From Arthrobacter sp. AZCC_0090 (lineage in GTDB: Bacteria > Actinomycetota > Actinomycetes > Actinomycetales > Micrococcaceae), in contig NZ_JACHEE010000006.1 in assembly GCF_014207375.1 (NCBI RefSeq), positions 248,001 to 312,000 of the forward strand: a stretch of DNA of 64,000 nucleotides, given 5' to 3'. Positions 37,144 to 46,082 of the stretch are shown here, piece after piece; within the stretch, counting starts at the first letter, position 1; each line of letters starts with the position of its first letter. Under the pieces are notes generated by a model. The model was not told the DNA's origin, did not search any database, and saw nothing but the letters and a program-made list of their open reading frames with translations. The position numbers and the translations under genes were made by a program.

Positions 37144-37281
37144 GAACTTCGCTCCGCTAGGTGCCGATTCTACAGATGTCGAAAAGGACCATTGGCTTTT
37201 TCACGTCCCGACGAGTTTCAGCGACCGCCTGTCGACCTACGATATTACGAACCCCCACCCCGACAAACTGGAGAACCAGTC

Positions 37282-38907
37282 ATGACCTCACTCGCCGAGC
37301 CCGCCGCTGCCCATGTACTAAAGCTGGTTCCAGGTCGGCAGTACCATGCCGGTTCCTCGGAGAGGGTGCGGCTGGAAGCCGCGCTTGCCGACGTCCGGGC
37401 CGCCGCCTATGATCTCCCGCTCGTGATCGGAGGTCAAGAAGTGCGTACCGGGAGAACCTTCAAGATCCGCACACCACACGAACACTCCGTTGTGCTGGGC
37501 CAGGCACATACGGGCGCGGGCGCCGAAGTAGACGCGGCCGTCACCGCGGCGGGCGACGCGGCAAGGACCTGGGGCCGGCTGTCACCGGAAGACCGCGCTA
37601 CACCGTTCCTCCGAGCCGCAGAGCTTTTGGCGGACGGCGCTTGGCGCGATCGCCTCGTTGCCGCGACCATGCTTGAACTGTCCAAGACAGCGGCGCAGGC
37701 CGACGGTGACGTCGCCGAGGCCGCCGACTTCCTCCGCGCGAACGTCGCGAACATGCATGCCGTGCGAGGCGTGCAGCCCTCGTCGCCTCAAGGTTTCACC
37801 AACGACGTCGATTACCGCCCCCTTGAGGGCTTCGTGCTGGCAATCTCTCCGTTCAATTACACGTCGATGAACAATCTCGCCTTCGGTCCCGCCCTCCTCG
37901 GCAACACCGTGTTGTGGAAGCCGGCCGAGACCGCCTCGCTGGTGGCCCATCTATCCCTCCAACTGCTTCGCGAGGCCGGCCTGCCGGACGGCGTCATCAA
38001 TCTCTTGACCGGAAGCGGCGCCGAGATCGGCGAAGCTGCGCTCCGCCGTCGTGAGCTGTCCGCAGTGCACTTCACCGGCTCGACACAGACGTTCCGAAAC
38101 ATCTGGAGCACCGTCGGAGGCAATATAGCCAACTACCGTGACTATCCGCGCATCGTCGGCGAGACAGGTGGCAAAGGCTTCGTGCTTGTCCACCCGTCCG
38201 CGGATGTCGAAGCAGTGGCGGTAGCGTGCGTCCGCGGTGCCTACGAATACCAGGGCCAGAAGTGCGCCGCAGTCACCCGGGTATATGCTCCCCGTAGCCT
38301 TTGGCCGGCCCTCAAGGAACGGTTGGTCGAACAGGTCCGAGCACTGAACGTTGGAGATCCGACGTTGCCCGGTACCCATGTGGGGGCTGTCATCAGCGCA
38401 CGCCAGCATGCCAAGCACGCGACCGTCCTGGCGCAGGCCCGCGACCAGAAAACTGTCATTTCCGGCGGCCAGGCGACCGACACCACGGGTTGGTTCGTTG
38501 AGCCAACACTTCTGGAAGTGACCGATCCGTATTCGCAGTTCATGACAGAAGAGCTCTTCGGTCCCATCATGGCTGTCTACGTCTATGACGACGCCGAGTG
38601 GCAGGAAACGCTCGAACTCGTCGATCGCTCCACCGAGTTCGGGCTTACAGGTGCGGTCTTCGCCGACGACGAAAAGGCGATCGCCGAGGCCGACCACGCC
38701 CTGCGGTACACCGCAGGAAACTACTACATCAACGACAAACCGACCGGTGCCGCCGTCGGGCAGCAGCCGTTCGGCGGAGCCCGTGCTTCCGGCACGAACG
38801 ACAAAGCCGGCACAGTGTGGAACCTGATCCGATTCACCAGCCCTCGGACGGTCAAGCACACTCACGTGCCGGACCGGGACTCCCGCATCTCAGCGCTGGA
38901 CGGTTGA
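37282..38907 (+). CDS. pruA: L-glutamate gamma-semialdehyde (P5C) dehydrogenase, copy 2
   Basis: A 541-residue P5C dehydrogenase, same length and layout as the copy at 29198-30823: VLAISPFNYTSMNNLAFGPA substrate region, IVGETGGKGF with the base glutamate, YQGQKCAAVTRVY with the catalytic Cys, and FGGARASGTNDKAGTVWNL near the end. The N-terminus lacks the LSKEQRSLKAYIG type start and instead reads ERVRLEAALADVRAAAYDLP, nearer to other actinobacterial pruA. The ATG at 37282 is preferred (GGAGAA before it). The two copies clearly differ in detail, so they are old paralogues or of separate origin. It is followed by a GNAT-AAA+ protein gene 67 bases on. Confidence 0.92.
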   Translation: MTSLAEPAAAHVLKLVPGRQYHAGSSERVRLEAALADVRAAAYDLPLVIGGQEVRTGRTFKIRTPHEHSVVLGQAHTGAGAEVDAAVTAAGDAARTWGRLSPEDRATPFLRAAELLADGAWRDRLVAATMLELSKTAAQADGDVAEAADFLRANVANMHAVRGVQPSSPQGFTNDVDYRPLEGFVLAISPFNYTSMNNLAFGPALLGNTVLWKPAETASLVAHLSLQLLREAGLPDGVINLLTGSGAEIGEAALRRRELSAVHFTGSTQTFRNIWSTVGGNIANYRDYPRIVGETGGKGFVLVHPSADVEAVAVACVRGAYEYQGQKCAAVTRVYAPRSLWPALKERLVEQVRALNVGDPTLPGTHVGAVISARQHAKHATVLAQARDQKTVISGGQATDTTGWFVEPTLLEVTDPYSQFMTEELFGPIMAVYVYDDAEWQETLELVDRSTEFGLTGAVFADDEKAIAEADHALRYTAGNYYINDKPTGAAVGQQPFGGARASGTNDKAGTVWNLIRFTSPRTVKHTHVPDRDSRISALDG

Positions 38908-38974
38908 GAAGCGCTGTCCGTTGAGGCAGAAGCCCGCGGATTCGAGCAACGAGCACGCTCGGGAGAGGAAGCAG

Positions 38975-40267
38975 ATGAAGTTATGGAGTATCCGCGACTT
39001 CCATTTGGATGATCTGGATCAGCTCATACGTGTGCGGCAGGATTCCGGAATTTCTGGCATACACCCCGTTTACAGCCTGGCAGAGATCATCGATGCGTGC
39101 GCCAACGGGATTACTGTTGTCGCTGTCGCTGACGGAAGTGTTATCGGAGCGGCCGCGTGCAAGATCCAGGATGACCGCGCCTGGGTGGTCCTCCTCGCCC
39201 AGGCGAAAGAGTGGCGGGAACAGGGGCTCGGCAGCGCCTTGCTCGCCGGGATTGAAAGCAGACTTGCCTCTCACGGAATTCGCAGGATTTCCGCCTTGCT
39301 ACCGGCATTGGAGACAAGGGTAAAGGCGCTACGCAACAACGACTACCGCGTGGAAGAGGATCTGCATTACTTCGAAAAAACCATCCCCATCCAGCCTCGG
39401 GAGATCGGCCCTTTAAGCCAGCTTGGGGGCCGGCTCCTACCCCGCGGGCTATGGGATGCGCTGGCCGGGATGCAGCACGAGAAGAACCTCATTGAGCAGC
39501 GGCTGATCCTGCCCCTCGCCCAAACGGAACTCGCCAAGTCGCTGGGCGTTACTCCGCCGCGCTCCGTTGTCCTGTTTGGCCCACCGGGAACAGGAAAGAC
39601 AACCTTTGCCAAGTCGGTCGCTTCCCGGCTCGCTTGGCCTTTCATCGAAGTATTCCCCTCCCGTCTGGCCGCTCATCCTGAGGGACTCGCAGGTGCTTTG
39701 CGGCAAGTCTTCCTCGACATAGCAAAGCTTGAGCATGCCGTTGTATTCATCGACGAAGTAGAGGAAATAGCATCAGCCCGGACGGGTGAAGGATCTTCAC
39801 CGTTGCAGGGAGTCACCAACGAGCTCCTGAAAATCATCCCTGCATTCCGAGAACAAGAGGGCCGGATCCTGATCTGTGCCACCAATTTCATCCGGTCACT
39901 CGATAAAGCCTTCTTGCGACATGGTCGGTTCGACTACGTCATCCCCATTGGTCCGCCGGACAGGATCGCCCGTAAAGCCATCTGGAATCGCTACATTGCC
40001 CCCGGTTTCTCCCAAGACATCAACTTGGATGCCTTGGTTGAGGCCAGTGAACGGTTCTCTCCCGCCGATATAGAATTCGCGGCCAGAAAGGCCTCACAGC
40101 AGGCCCTGGAGCAGGTGGTAAGTCGTTCTGGCGTGAAGTCGAGGAACGACGATCCCGCTCTTTGCACCGAAGCGTATGTCGAGGCTATCAAAGAAACGCG
40201 CCCAACGATAACCGAAGCTGTCGTCAAGGAGTTCCTTGAGGACATCGAACGGATCGCACGGGTGTGA
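38975..40267 (+). CDS. GNAT acetyltransferase-AAA+ ATPase fusion protein
   Basis: A 430-residue two-domain protein. Residues 1-140 look like a GNAT N-acetyltransferase, with the acetyl-CoA loop WREQGLGSALLAGIE (about 82-96) and a preceding strand VVAVADGSVIGAAACKIQ. Residues 165-430 are a classical AAA+ domain: Walker A FGPPGTGKTTFAKS (about 200), Walker B VVFIDEVEE (about 248), sensor 1 ILICATNFI, arginine finger DKAFLRHGRFDY and the C-terminal helical ERFSPADIEFAARKA. GGGAGAGGAA precedes the ATG. It follows P5C dehydrogenase closely on the same strand. A regulatory or remodelling role toward a metabolic enzyme is possible; no function is established by sequence. Confidence 0.85.
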   Translation: MKLWSIRDFHLDDLDQLIRVRQDSGISGIHPVYSLAEIIDACANGITVVAVADGSVIGAAACKIQDDRAWVVLLAQAKEWREQGLGSALLAGIESRLASHGIRRISALLPALETRVKALRNNDYRVEEDLHYFEKTIPIQPREIGPLSQLGGRLLPRGLWDALAGMQHEKNLIEQRLILPLAQTELAKSLGVTPPRSVVLFGPPGTGKTTFAKSVASRLAWPFIEVFPSRLAAHPEGLAGALRQVFLDIAKLEHAVVFIDEVEEIASARTGEGSSPLQGVTNELLKIIPAFREQEGRILICATNFIRSLDKAFLRHGRFDYVIPIGPPDRIARKAIWNRYIAPGFSQDINLDALVEASERFSPADIEFAARKASQQALEQVVSRSGVKSRNDDPALCTEAYVEAIKETRPTITEAVVKEFLEDIERIARV

Positions 40268-40347
40268 GAAAAGGCATCATGCGTCTCTTGGAGGACGTGT
40301 GTCGCATGGCTTACATGAGCTTCAGATCGTTGGAGACGTGTCTGTGC

Positions 40348-40926
40348 CTAGCGAAGTCCCGCGACGATTATCGCGGACACGTGCAGAATCCGCTCAGCTA
40401 GTTCGTTCGCTTCTGCTGCGTCGAGTCGGTTGTTCGAATCGATAAGCCAGTCATTGACGATGGAAGCGGTTCCGCCCACGATCACCGCAGTGATGTCGCG
40501 TGCGGTCGTATCATCATCGAACTCCCCGAACGCTTCTCGCATCCCGGCGGGGCTTACGAGAGAACTGAACAGGTCGTTCAGGGTTCGTGTCATGGGGTAG
40601 GCGCAGGGGCCCGTAAGCATCGCACGGTAGAACGACCGATGGGATGCGAAGTGCCTGACCGTCGCCAGAAGGCGCTCACGATGGGGCTCACGCGGATCGC
40701 TGATCTCGGGGAGTAATTCACGCTCGACCAGGTTCGCGGCTGCCGCGATGAGCAGGGCGTCACGATCGCCGAACTGCAAGTAAACAAGCTGTCGGCTGAC
40801 ATTTGCTGCTTCGGCGAGGTCCGTGACCGACAGTGGACTCACACCTCGTTCCGATACGAGCCGGACCGCAGCATCCATCAGAGCAGCTCGGGAGCGAAGC
40901 ACACGTCGATCGGTTCTCACGTCCAC
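40348..40926 (-). CDS. TetR/AcrR family transcriptional regulator
   Basis: A 192-residue repressor with the N-terminal TetR helix-turn-helix (LMDAAVRLVSERGVSPLSVT followed by AEAANVSRQLVYLQFGDRDA) and an all-helical ligand domain. The start is taken as GTG 40926: a good promoter (TTGTCT, 17 bases, TATAGT) ends seven bases before it, so the message is probably leaderless; the longer ATG frame at 40989 would run through this promoter. It is divergent from the carboxylesterase pseudogene, which it probably controls. Confidence 0.9.
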   Translation of the reverse strand: MDVRTDRRVLRSRAALMDAAVRLVSERGVSPLSVTDLAEAANVSRQLVYLQFGDRDALLIAAAANLVERELLPEISDPREPHRERLLATVRHFASHRSFYRAMLTGPCAYPMTRTLNDLFSSLVSPAGMREAFGEFDDDTTARDITAVIVGGTASIVNDWLIDSNNRLDAAEANELAERILHVSAIIVAGLR

Positions 40927-40932
40927 GATCCC

Positions 40933-40961
40933 ACTATAGACAGATGTCAATAAATAGACAA
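40933..40961 (-). promoter_or_regulatory. Promoter and operator of the TetR gene
   Basis: On the minus strand, TTGTCT (40961-40956) and TATAGT (40938-40933) are 17 bases apart, and the expected start falls at the GTG at 40926. The imperfect palindrome TGTC-aataaata-GACA (40945-40960) covers the -35 and spacer and is a likely TetR-protein site that also faces the esterase gene. Confidence 0.65.
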
Positions 40962-41005
40962 TTGTTAAATTATCCCGTTTATGAGTCATCTCGAAGGAGC
41001 CGAAC

Positions 41006-42540
41006 TTGTCTAAGACCGAAATCAGTGGGCCCGAGGTCTTAACGGCTTCCGGAGTCGTCCGCGGCCGCCTCGAGGATGACCTGTTTGTGTTCCGCGGGAT
41101 TCCCTATGCTGCTCCGCCGACCGGCGCCGGCCGCTTTCAAGCGCCCAGCCGGCCGATCCCCTGGGACGGCGTTGTCGATGCGTATTCGTTCGGCCCCCCT
41201 GTTCCGCAGGATGCCAACATGGGAGGCCGCAGCGGAGGCGACCACTTCGCCGGTGAGGGAGACGACTGGCTGACCGTCAACGTGTGGACTCCCGGCACGG
41301 CCCCGACATCTGTCCGCCCTGTGATGGTGTGGATCCATGGTGGCGCCTACAAACACGGCACGTCCGGAAGCCCAGGCTACGAAGCCCAGCACATCGCGCG
41401 AGACGGCGACGTCGTCGTCGTCTCGCTGAACTACCGCCTGGGTATCGAAGGCTTCGCCGCGATCGAGGGCGCACCCCCCAACCGCGGTCTGCTGGACCAA
41501 GTCGCAGCACTGGAATGGGTGCAGGAGAACATCGCGGCCTTTGGCGGCGATCCCGGCACGGTGACCGTCTGCGGCGACTCCGCAGGCGCGGGATCGATTG
41601 CCGCCCTGATGGTCATGCCGCGAGCCAAGGGCCTGTTCCACCGGGCAATCGGGCAGAGTCTCCCGAGCACCTACCTGACACCGGAATTGGCCCGGGACGT
41701 CGCGGTAGCAATCGCCACGGAGGCCGGCCTGCGACCGACCGCAGCGGACCTAGCGACGGTGGACCCCAGAGAGCTGCCTGCCTATGGACAGGCCGTGCAG
41801 GCGAAGATGCCTGAGTTCGAAGCCCGCTGGGGCAACTTCGCGCACACCTTGACGCTGTTCGCCCCTGTCGTCGACGGCGACGTCCTCCCGACGACACCGT
41901 GGCGGGGACTCGCCGAGGGCGCGGGCCGGGACGTGGAACTGATCATCGGCCACAACCGGGACGAATGGCGTACCTTCCTCCTCTTCGGCGGACTGGTCGG
42001 GACGATTACTGAGGAGCAAGCGACAGACGCCCTGCGGCACTTCGGTCCCGATGAAGGCGGCGACAAGGCGTATCGAGATGCGTCCCGGACCTGTCTGCGG
42101 AGGACCTCTTCGAACGCGTGCAGAGCGACTGGCTATTCCGGATGGCCGCCCTGCACCTTGCCGAAGCGCAAGCGGCCGACGGCGGTACCGCCTACCTGTA
42201 CGAGCTGACGTGGCAGTCACCAGGTCGCGGCGGGCTGCTGCGCGCCTGCCACGGCCTGGATGGGCCTCTGTTGTTCGGCACCTACGACGCTCACCTCGGG
42301 CCAGTGGCAATCGGCCCAGAGAACATTGAAGCTGCAAATGAGCTGACAGCACAGATCCGCCCCGCGTGGACGTCATTCGCGCGGACAGGTGACCCCGGTT
42401 GGCCTGCATTCGACTCGGAACATCGGCTGACCAGAGTATTCGACTCGGTGCCCTTGGTGACCCAGTATCCCGAAGAGATCTCCCGCAGCCTATGGCGGGG
42501 CTATGCATTCGGAGCTCTCCCGCTGAGCACGCCGAAGTAG
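41006..42540 (+). pseudogene. Type B carboxylesterase, frameshifted
   Basis: A carboxylesterase/para-nitrobenzyl-esterase-like gene. The first part (TTG start 41006, GAAGGAG at 40993-40999) has IPYAAPPTG, the oxyanion WIHGGAY, NYRLGIEGF, and the nucleophile elbow VCGDSAGAGS (Ser about 196). At about 42083 one T seems missing (GCG-TCC-CGG for GCG-TTC-CCG), after which the proper frame continues as DLSAEDLFERVQSDWLFRM and TAYLYELTWQSP and runs to 42540 with the final catalytic His region YDAHLG. Joined, the product would be about 511 residues, the usual length. The single lesion in an otherwise intact gene could be true inactivation or an assembly error. Confidence 0.85.
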
Positions 42541-43588
42541 CTCCGAGGAATGGACCCGCGCATTATCGACGGTGAAGGCGATGTGTTGTTCCGCGCCAAT
42601 GCGTACTGGGAGGCGCGCAGACAGCGTGGCAGGTCCGGATCGCGACGAACAGCGGTGAGGACGACAGCGGGAACGTCTTCAGCTGAGACCCGGCGCCGTC
42701 TGAACAGGGGTCAAGGAGATGGTCCTCTCCCGCGTCCGGCACAGGCTGCTCCTGCCCGACACGATGGCTGCTTTGCTGTTACATGCCGAAGCCCGTGGGG
42801 AAAGGGTCGCTGGGGTCGAGGGCGAATCCGACGGCGCCGTTGAGCCATGCAGGGCGTGCCCGCACATCGGAAGAAACCCGCTCGCGCTTTGTAGAGGACA
42901 CCTAAGTCGGGGACGGCCCGAGCGGGAGGCATCAGGACCGCGCCGAATGCCTTCCCACTTCCCGTTCTCGGGTAGCAGGAAGGCAGCTCGCAGTCGAACG
43001 GTCGTTCCCGGAGGCGGCGTGCGCTCCGTAAGAGAACTGCTTGGTTACTCCCTCCGCGCGGCTTCGCCGGCGCTGAGTAACGACGCTGGGTCGACACCCG
43101 GGTCAGCTCCGATGTCATCCAGCTTCACCAACTCATCCGCAGCCTGCTCGTCAATCGCAGCAAGGGGTGCGAATCGGAGAGGACCGCATCGGCGGTGGAT
43201 TTTGACCGTTGGGGAGTAGGCGGAACGTGTCTGGTGGGGGACGGGTTCGCGGGCGCACCAAGCACGACGATTCTTGATCGTGAAAGCCGCCAGGTCCGGC
43301 GCCGGCGCGCCCGCGAGCCGCAACTTCGGGGGGCGGTTCCGGTGGAGGACTCCTGCCACGAATGGCGCCCGGAATCGGCTTCTTCCGCTCCTTCGGCAGG
43401 GTGAACGCATGCTCTGGGTTGAACGACCGGACCGACGGGTGCGCTTTGTCGCAGCCGACGTTTCCCTGTCGCCGGTCGCGCGCCCTCGTAGGCTTCTACT
43501 TCACTGTTGGGCGCTTCATTTACAAAAAGCGTCGTCGGCAAGTCAGTGCCACGGAGTGACGGAGCTCTATCATGACGGGGACGGGCGT
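42541..43588. other. About 1 kb without a convincing gene
   Basis: Frames on both strands are Arg/Pro/Ser-rich. Two minus-strand stretches look protein-like: one ending at 43045 (ADELVKLDDIGADPGVDPAS) and a short end near 42790 (PAWLNGAVGFALDPSDPF, then stop). I do not recognise either. The region is best read as degraded accessory DNA. Confidence 0.55.
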
Positions 43589-43633
43589 TCAGTCGGTTTC
43601 CGGGAGCGCGCAGACTGGGCAGCACTCGTCGCA
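43589..43633 (-). pseudogene. C-terminal remnant of the small Cys-peptide
   Basis: Directly after the TGA of the GEHCP-GWW frame, and in the same frame, the minus strand codes CDECCPVCALPETD followed by a stop. This matches the end of the 41-residue peptide, CDDGCPYCSSPETD, at nine of fourteen positions. No separate start is present, so it seems to be the leftover of a fused or collapsed copy of the gene pair. Confidence 0.65.
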
Positions 43634-43933
43634 TCATCCGGCGGTGGGAGAAGGAGAACTTCCCTCCGAGGGACTGATGCTCAAAGCTGGATCGTCAACG
43701 GGCGTTGCAGCCAGTATCGGAGGCACCTTCCGCGACCGTGCGGCGGAAGTTTGCTGCTTTGCCCATGTCACGGGACGACCACCGAATGGTGGCATCAAGT
43801 CCCCTTCAGCGATGAAACGCGGCCGACCGTAGCCCGGGACGACCCACCAGCCGGTCGTGGGGCAGTGTTCCCCGGTCTGCGGCAGGTAGGGGCGGCCCAT
43901 GCCGCTGGCTCGGACGGTGTCTTGACGTCGCAT
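43634..43933 (-). CDS. 99-residue small protein with GEHCP-GWW motif (second copy)
   Basis: A frame of 99 residues whose first part, QTGEHCPTTGWWVVPG and FIAEGDLMPPFGGRPVTWA, matches the 75-residue protein at 28953-29180 along the whole motif, including a shared MRR start. After VTWA the sequence diverges into 47 low-complexity residues rich in Pro and Ser, so this C-terminal part may be an out-of-frame extension caused by a lesion. It lies 17 bases after the racemase gene on the same strand, hence probably in the same transcript as the amino acid importer. Function unknown. Confidence 0.65.
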   Translation of the reverse strand: MRRQDTVRASGMGRPYLPQTGEHCPTTGWWVVPGYGRPRFIAEGDLMPPFGGRPVTWAKQQTSAARSRKVPPILAATPVDDPALSISPSEGSSPSPTAG

Positions 43934-43950
43934 TGTTATTTGCCCTTTCG

Positions 43951-44799
43951 CTATCCAGGGACGGCAGCAGGTCCGGGTCGGGATGAGCGGAGCTTGGTCT
44001 TTGGGGTGCCGGGGTTGGCTAACCGCCCTGCCGCCTCGGTGAGCAAGTCCTCTCGAGCGCCTATGGGGCGGACGTATCCCCTCTGGGTAGGTCGGATCCC
44101 TGCCGTGTCGAGGGCGAGGAGTTGCAGCGCGTGCTCGAACGCAAGACGGTTGCAGTCCAATACCGGGACGTCCGGGTGCTTTAGGACGCTCTCGTAGCCA
44201 TGGGCGGAGAAGATCGGAGCGAGGTAGCCGCAGCCTACAACGATTGCGTCCGCCCCGTCACGAACCGCCTCTTCGGCCGCTTTGTCGAAGCGATGAATGA
44301 GATCGGTTGGATCGGTGATGGCTCGCAGCACATCTTCGTGGGTCGATTCGGGGTCATAGGGGCGGACCGGGCGATCAGGCAGGAATCCGCTTGCGCCCAA
44401 ACGGACGAGGTCGTCGGTGAAGATTGGTGCGAGCGAAGGTGCAACGGTCACGACGACCGCTCGTCTGGCGAGGCTTCCAACTGCACGGATGCTGGCATCG
44501 GGCAGACTGGTGACCGGGATGCTGAGCGCGGATCGAACCGCTTCTGTCGGAGCACCCCAGCAACCTATTACTACGGCGTCGGATTCCATCTGCGTTTTGA
44601 GGCTGCTGCCGAGAATGGCTGCGTCGCTCATGAGCCGGTTCGCAGGCGTGCGGATGCCGCCTGCGGCGACGGAGACGTGGCGCAGCTGCGTCTTCGCCCG
44701 CCCTGCGGCGAGGACTTCTACTTGCTGTGCGAGGAATTCCCACAGCTCGTTGAGTTCGGGGTCGCCGTGCGTGGCTTCGAGCCAAGTTATTGTCTTCAT
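43951..44799 (-). CDS. Asp/Glu/hydantoin racemase family protein
   Basis: A 282-residue cofactor-independent racemase-type protein. The two catalytic cysteines of the family are seen in VVIGCWGAPTE (about 79) and IVVGCGYLAPIF (about 190), in the expected positions of the two similar domains. It would invert or isomerise an amino acid or hydantoin, or act as a maleate-isomerase-like enzyme. The start overlaps the permease stop as TGATG, so it is the fifth coupled gene of the amino acid ABC importer operon, suggesting that the imported compound is a D-amino acid or related molecule. The last 25 residues are Pro/Arg/Ser-rich and not typical. Confidence 0.88.
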   Translation of the reverse strand: MKTITWLEATHGDPELNELWEFLAQQVEVLAAGRAKTQLRHVSVAAGGIRTPANRLMSDAAILGSSLKTQMESDAVVIGCWGAPTEAVRSALSIPVTSLPDASIRAVGSLARRAVVVTVAPSLAPIFTDDLVRLGASGFLPDRPVRPYDPESTHEDVLRAITDPTDLIHRFDKAAEEAVRDGADAIVVGCGYLAPIFSAHGYESVLKHPDVPVLDCNRLAFEHALQLLALDTAGIRPTQRGYVRPIGAREDLLTEAAGRLANPGTPKTKLRSSRPGPAAVPG

Positions 44800-45443
44800 C
44801 AGGCAAACCCTTTCGCAAGCCGATGTTCTACCCAGACGGAGGTCCAGGTCGACGGTACGGCGATGGCCGCAAAGACTAGTCCCGTGATCGCGTAGATCTG
44901 TAGGTACTGGAAGGTGATGGAACTGCTTTGGTAGGCATTACTCATCAATTCGCTCACTGAGATGGAGTAGGCCAGCGACGTGCCTTGGAATGACTGTATG
45001 GCCAGGCCCATGAGGGCCGGTATCGAGGAGCGGAGACCTTGCGGGAGGATGATGCGGGTGAAGGTCGATGTTTGTGGAAGCCCGAGGGCCATGGCGGCTT
45101 CGTTTTGCCCGCGGTGTACCGATTGGATGCCCGCGCGGAGCATCTCCGATGAGTATGCCGCAACCGTGAAAGTGAGGCCGATGGCAGCGGCAGCGAAGTT
45201 GTCGAAGAGCAGGCCGATGGATGGCAGACCGTAGTAGACGACGTAGAGGACGACGAGCGAGGGGATGCCTCGCCCGACCTCTACGATGACGAGCGTGGGC
45301 CATTTCAGCCACGGCAGCTGGGATGAGACACCAAGAGCGAGGAGCAGGCCGACTGCGTAACCGAAGACCACCGAAATCGCGGTGAGCTGGAGGCTCACGA
45401 GCAGTCCTTGGCCCAGTTGCGGGAGGTATTGAACGAGGTCCAT
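44799..45443 (-). CDS. Polar amino acid ABC transporter permease (second)
   Basis: A 214-residue HisM/GlnP-type permease with the starting YLPQLGQGLLVSLQLTAISV, five hydrophobic spans, and the loop GQNEAAMALGLPQTSTFTRI that docks with the ATPase, followed by LPQGLRSSIPAL. It overlaps both neighbours as TGATG. Together with the permease at 45443-46081 it would make a heterodimeric channel for a polar amino acid. Confidence 0.92.
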   Translation of the reverse strand: MDLVQYLPQLGQGLLVSLQLTAISVVFGYAVGLLLALGVSSQLPWLKWPTLVIVEVGRGIPSLVVLYVVYYGLPSIGLLFDNFAAAAIGLTFTVAAYSSEMLRAGIQSVHRGQNEAAMALGLPQTSTFTRIILPQGLRSSIPALMGLAIQSFQGTSLAYSISVSELMSNAYQSSSITFQYLQIYAITGLVFAAIAVPSTWTSVWVEHRLAKGFA

Positions 45444-46081
45444 CAGTGGTTCCTCCGGAGTCGGGAGTCGAGTCGCCGCGCGACGACCGCGAGCGGGACG
45501 CTCACGACGACGTACACGCCTGCGGCGATGAAGAACGGCGTGAGTCCCGCGGTACCGGGGTTCTGGCGCGAGAAGGTGGTTGCCGAGAACACCATTTCGG
45601 TCACGCCGATCGTCGACGCGATTGACGAATCCTTCAGGAGGGCCAGCAGGAAGGTGGTGAGCGACGGCAGCGAGGTGCGCAGCGCCTGGGGTGCGAGCAC
45701 ACGGATGAACGTGGTGGTTCGGTTAAGGCCCAGCGCGTGGGATGCCTCAATCTGGCCGCGGGCGAGCGTTGCGAAGCCGCCGCGGTAGATCTCAGCCAGG
45801 TAGGCGCTCGAGATGATCCCGAGTCCGGCGATGGCGGCCGAGAGCGAGCTGAGCCGCAGGTGGCCGAAAGTCACGCCGAAGTAGAGCAGAAACAGCCACA
45901 CGATGGTGGGCACCCCCCGTATGAGGTCCACGATCACGCGGAAGACAGCCCGGATCGGGGGGTAATTCGAACGGAGCCCGAGCATGAGCGGAATGCCGAC
46001 GATCGCACCGATCCCAAAGGATGAAACTGTCACGAGCAACGTCATGGGTAGTCCTATGAGGACGAGGCCGATTGCGTTCAC
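45443..46081 (-). CDS. Polar amino acid ABC transporter permease (first)
   Basis: A 212-residue permease of the HisM/GlnP group: first span AIGLVLIGLPMTLLVTVSSF, the loop RGQIEASHALGLNRTTTFIR and LAPQALRTSLPSL. The GTG at 46081 begins one base after the ATPase stop (TGA-C-GTG) and is chosen because the longer frame upstream is only the shadow of the ATPase gene. It ends in TGATG overlap with the second permease. Confidence 0.9.
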   Translation of the reverse strand: MNAIGLVLIGLPMTLLVTVSSFGIGAIVGIPLMLGLRSNYPPIRAVFRVIVDLIRGVPTIVWLFLLYFGVTFGHLRLSSLSAAIAGLGIISSAYLAEIYRGGFATLARGQIEASHALGLNRTTTFIRVLAPQALRTSLPSLTTFLLALLKDSSIASTIGVTEMVFSATTFSRQNPGTAGLTPFFIAAGVYVVVSVPLAVVARRLDSRLRRNH

Positions 46082-46082
46082 G

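Noticed and set aside
43634..43636. TGA between the GEHCP-GWW frame and the peptide tail as selenocysteine
   Set aside because: In the other locus the two peptides are separate, overlapping genes, so loss of the separate start explains the arrangement better.
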